Assembly: GCF_004118265.1 (NCBI RefSeq)
Contig: NZ_SDHW01000002.1
Span: 712,245-776,244, forward strand
DNA length: 64,000 bases
Direction: 5' to 3'
Origin: Lacibacter luteus
GTDB taxonomy: Bacteria > Bacteroidota > Bacteroidia > Chitinophagales > Chitinophagaceae
A program made the translations under genes and the position numbers. Below, one piece after another: positions 62,645 through 64,000 of the stretch (within the stretch, counting starts at the first letter, position 1; every line of letters begins with the position of its first letter). Under the pieces are notes generated by a model. It worked only from the letters and a program-made list of their open reading frames with translations. It was not told the DNA's origin and did not search any database.

Positions 62645-63400
62645 ATGGCACAACAAAAAGGTATCCTTCCACTGAAGGGAACGATCGGTAACATTACATT
62701 TTACAAAAGCAAAGACGGTTACCTGGCAAGGGAAAAAACGAGTGTGAATGCTGAGCGTATTGCAAACGACCCTGCATTTGCCCGTACCCGTGAGAACGGT
62801 GCAGAGTTTGGCAGAGCCGGGGCAGCAGGGAAAGTATTGCGTACTGCTCTCCGTTCCTTATTACTTCACACAGCAGACAGTCGCATGTTAAGCAGGCTTA
62901 CACGTGAGATGATGAAAGTGATACAGGCTGATGCGACCAACGAGCGTGGATTGCGTAATGTGATTGACGGTGAGGCTGAATTGCTGGAAGGGTTTGAGTT
63001 TAATGCCAGCAGCAAACTTGGTACATCATTGTTTGCACCGTATAGCGCAAGTATTGACCGTGTGAGTGGTGCGCTGGCAATTGCTATTCCTCCGTTTGTT
63101 CCGATGAATATGGTGGCTGCACCAAGTGGTGCAACGCATTTCAAACTGGTATCGGCCGGTGTGGAAGTTGATTTTGAAAACAAAACCTACGTGGTGGATT
63201 TTGGTGACAGTAATTCATTGCCGATTAATTCAACTGCTACGGCGGCTTTGAATCTGAATCACCAGGTTACTGCCAACAGCACTAAGCCTTTGTTTCTTGT
63301 ATTGGGTATTGAGTTTTACCAGGAGGTGAATGGTAATCAGTATTCATTGAAGAATGGTGCGTTTAATGCGCTGGCGCTTGTTAAGGTGAGTGGGGCTTAA
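62645..63400 (+). CDS. DUF6266-like hypothetical protein
   Basis: The ATG at 62645 starts MAQQKGILPLKGTIGNITFY; residues KSKDGYLAREKTSVNAERI and DPAFARTRENGAEFGRAGAA match a widespread Bacteroidota family (DUF6266-like), 251 residues. The second half is beta-rich (HFKLVSAGVEVDFENKTYVV). No function is known. It stands between a tRNA and repeats, with no phage or secretion genes beside it. Confidence 0.7.
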   Translation: MAQQKGILPLKGTIGNITFYKSKDGYLAREKTSVNAERIANDPAFARTRENGAEFGRAGAAGKVLRTALRSLLLHTADSRMLSRLTREMMKVIQADATNERGLRNVIDGEAELLEGFEFNASSKLGTSLFAPYSASIDRVSGALAIAIPPFVPMNMVAAPSGATHFKLVSAGVEVDFENKTYVVDFGDSNSLPINSTATAALNLNHQVTANSTKPLFLVLGIEFYQEVNGNQYSLKNGAFNALALVKVSGA

Positions 63401-63570
63401 TTTTTAACCCCTCCCTAAAGGAAGGGGCAAGTCAAAAGGCAATTCATTCTTTCTTCGACGGAGTCCTTTTTCTAAACAGAAATACAGCAATCATTTATTG
63501 CTTCAACTATTCACTCCTGAGCGGATGGGGAATTGTATTGTCTTTTGTTTTGTTGAGGGTGACCACGAAT

Positions 63571-63840
63571 GATTGCGGTTCTGCACTTACAATGGTTGCC
63601 ACGAAGACGCAAAGATTGTAAGAAACACAAAGTGGAAAGACTGCGGCGCTGCGCTTGCAATAAAGAAATAGAATCACGGATGACGCAGATTGGAGGGATG
63701 ATCACAGATTGGATTGCGGCGCTACGCTTGTAATGTGGTTGGCCACGAATAGCACGAATTAACACGAATGGATTGTGCGCTGCGCTTACAATTTGTTGGC
63801 CGCTGATAGACGCAGATGAACACAGATGTGTTGCGGTGAG
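63571..63840. repeat. alternating array of palindromic units and phrase repeats
   Basis: Four copies of a roughly 23-base unit GATTGCGGCGCTGCGCTTGC... start at 63571, 63639, 63712 and 63771. Between them lie different repeat phrases (CACGAAGACGCAAAG; CACGGATGACGCAGATTGG; CACGAATAGCACGAATTA; GACGCAGATGAACACAGATG). Confidence 0.8.
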
Positions 63841-63887
63841 GTAGACCCTTCAACTCTTCTACTTTGTTCTGAGTGTAAATACCACCC

Positions 63888-63924
63888 AAACTAACCCCCT
63901 TCCGCCATTTTAAATTGACCCCCT
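63888..63924. mobile_element. possible end of an insertion sequence (IS21-like pattern)
   Basis: Two imperfect direct repeats, AAACTAACCCCCT and AAATTGACCCCCT (11 of 13 alike), 24 bases apart. Repeated TTGACCCCCT-type words are seen at IS21-family ends in this phylum. The transposase would lie beyond the window, so this is tentative. Confidence 0.25.
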
Positions 63925-64000
63925 AAAAAAATCATCCAAAAACTGGTGGAGAGATGTTCTGAAGCTGTTAAAGAACTGGCTGTTTTTTGTTTATCAAACG

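Larger units (their letters stand above)
63401..64000. other. 600-base repeat-rich right end, no gene supported
   Basis: Contains the alternating array (63571-63840), a mildly similar pair AAACTAACCCCCT/AAATTGACCCCCT spaced 24 bases, and an open frame running off the edge without a supported start. Nothing codes convincingly. Confidence 0.6.

Noticed and set aside
63571..63840. CRISPR array
   Set aside because: Units differ from each other in several positions, spacings vary (68, 73, 59 bases), the segments between them are known repeat phrases, and no cas genes are visible.

Overview
The window is a chromosomal segment from a Gram-negative member of the Bacteroidota, most likely Chitinophagaceae. 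The evidence is a type IX (T9SS)-style C-terminal sorting tail, an Oar-like TonB-dependent receptor with a CarboxypepD_reg plug extension, TIGR02757/DUF2400, DUF2911, a BNR/sortilin-type exoprotein, a DUF5117-type zinc protease and a DUF6266-like protein. Promoter-like TAnnTTTG boxes and A-rich leaders without strong Shine-Dalgarno motifs fit the same phylum. No phage, plasmid, CRISPR-Cas or complete insertion sequence is visible. Coding density is high, and most features are ordinary chromosomal genes.

Layout. 1-7.2 kb, mostly minus strand: an oxidoreductase fragment, a lipase-like hydrolase, an operon of a trans-sulfuration enzyme with TIGR02757 and two small genes, asnB, a membrane protein and a DUF2911 protein. 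7.4-13.8 kb: an acetyl-CoA hydrolase/transferase overlapping tail-to-tail with acpH, a Spy-like protein, a plus-strand cluster of surface-type proteins (T9SS cargo, Tat protein, tail-collar, LRR), and a minus-strand pair of an Asp/Asn hydroxylase-like protein and a zincin-like protein. 13.9-20.8 kb: uvrB, an orphan ParA, polA and a truncated haemoglobin. 20.8-27.3 kb: an amidohydrolase, a hybrid PAS histidine kinase, a DsbA-like protein, a PfkB kinase and a bestrophin. 27.3-33 kb: an AT-rich lipoprotein gene framed by inverted repeats, a 1,097-residue BNR-repeat exoprotein, and DinB, YCII and DUF1801 proteins. 33.5-39.6 kb: a tight operon of five small proteins, a thiolase, and a DGPF protein next to an ECF42-type sigma factor. 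39.8-46.8 kb: a zinc protease, meaB, an O-antigen ligase-like protein, a GT2 glycosyltransferase, a LON-domain protein and coaX. 46.8-58.4 kb: an outer-membrane barrel protein, lptC, a MarR regulator, a GHL10 hydrolase, a LOG protein, a GT28-like transferase, manC, kdsD and recQ. 58.5-64 kb: an Oar-like receptor, tRNA-Phe, a DUF6266-like gene and a repeat-rich right end.

Functional themes are cell-envelope construction (kdsD, manC, lptC, GT2, O-antigen ligase-like, GT28, coaX-OMP-lptC overlap), DNA repair and replication (uvrB, polA, recQ) and extracellular protein turnover. A third theme is a set of small domain proteins (DGPF/YCII, VOC, SRPBCC, DinB, DUF1801, TfoX-N) around an ECF42-type sigma factor, which is a plausible regulon.

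The most distinctive feature is the intergenic DNA. It holds several families of degenerate, phrase-like repeats, including tandem arrays with an exact 7-nt period. One heptamer array sits in frame inside asnB. One element supplies the stop codons of two convergent genes. One alternating array at the right end superficially resembles a CRISPR but is not one.
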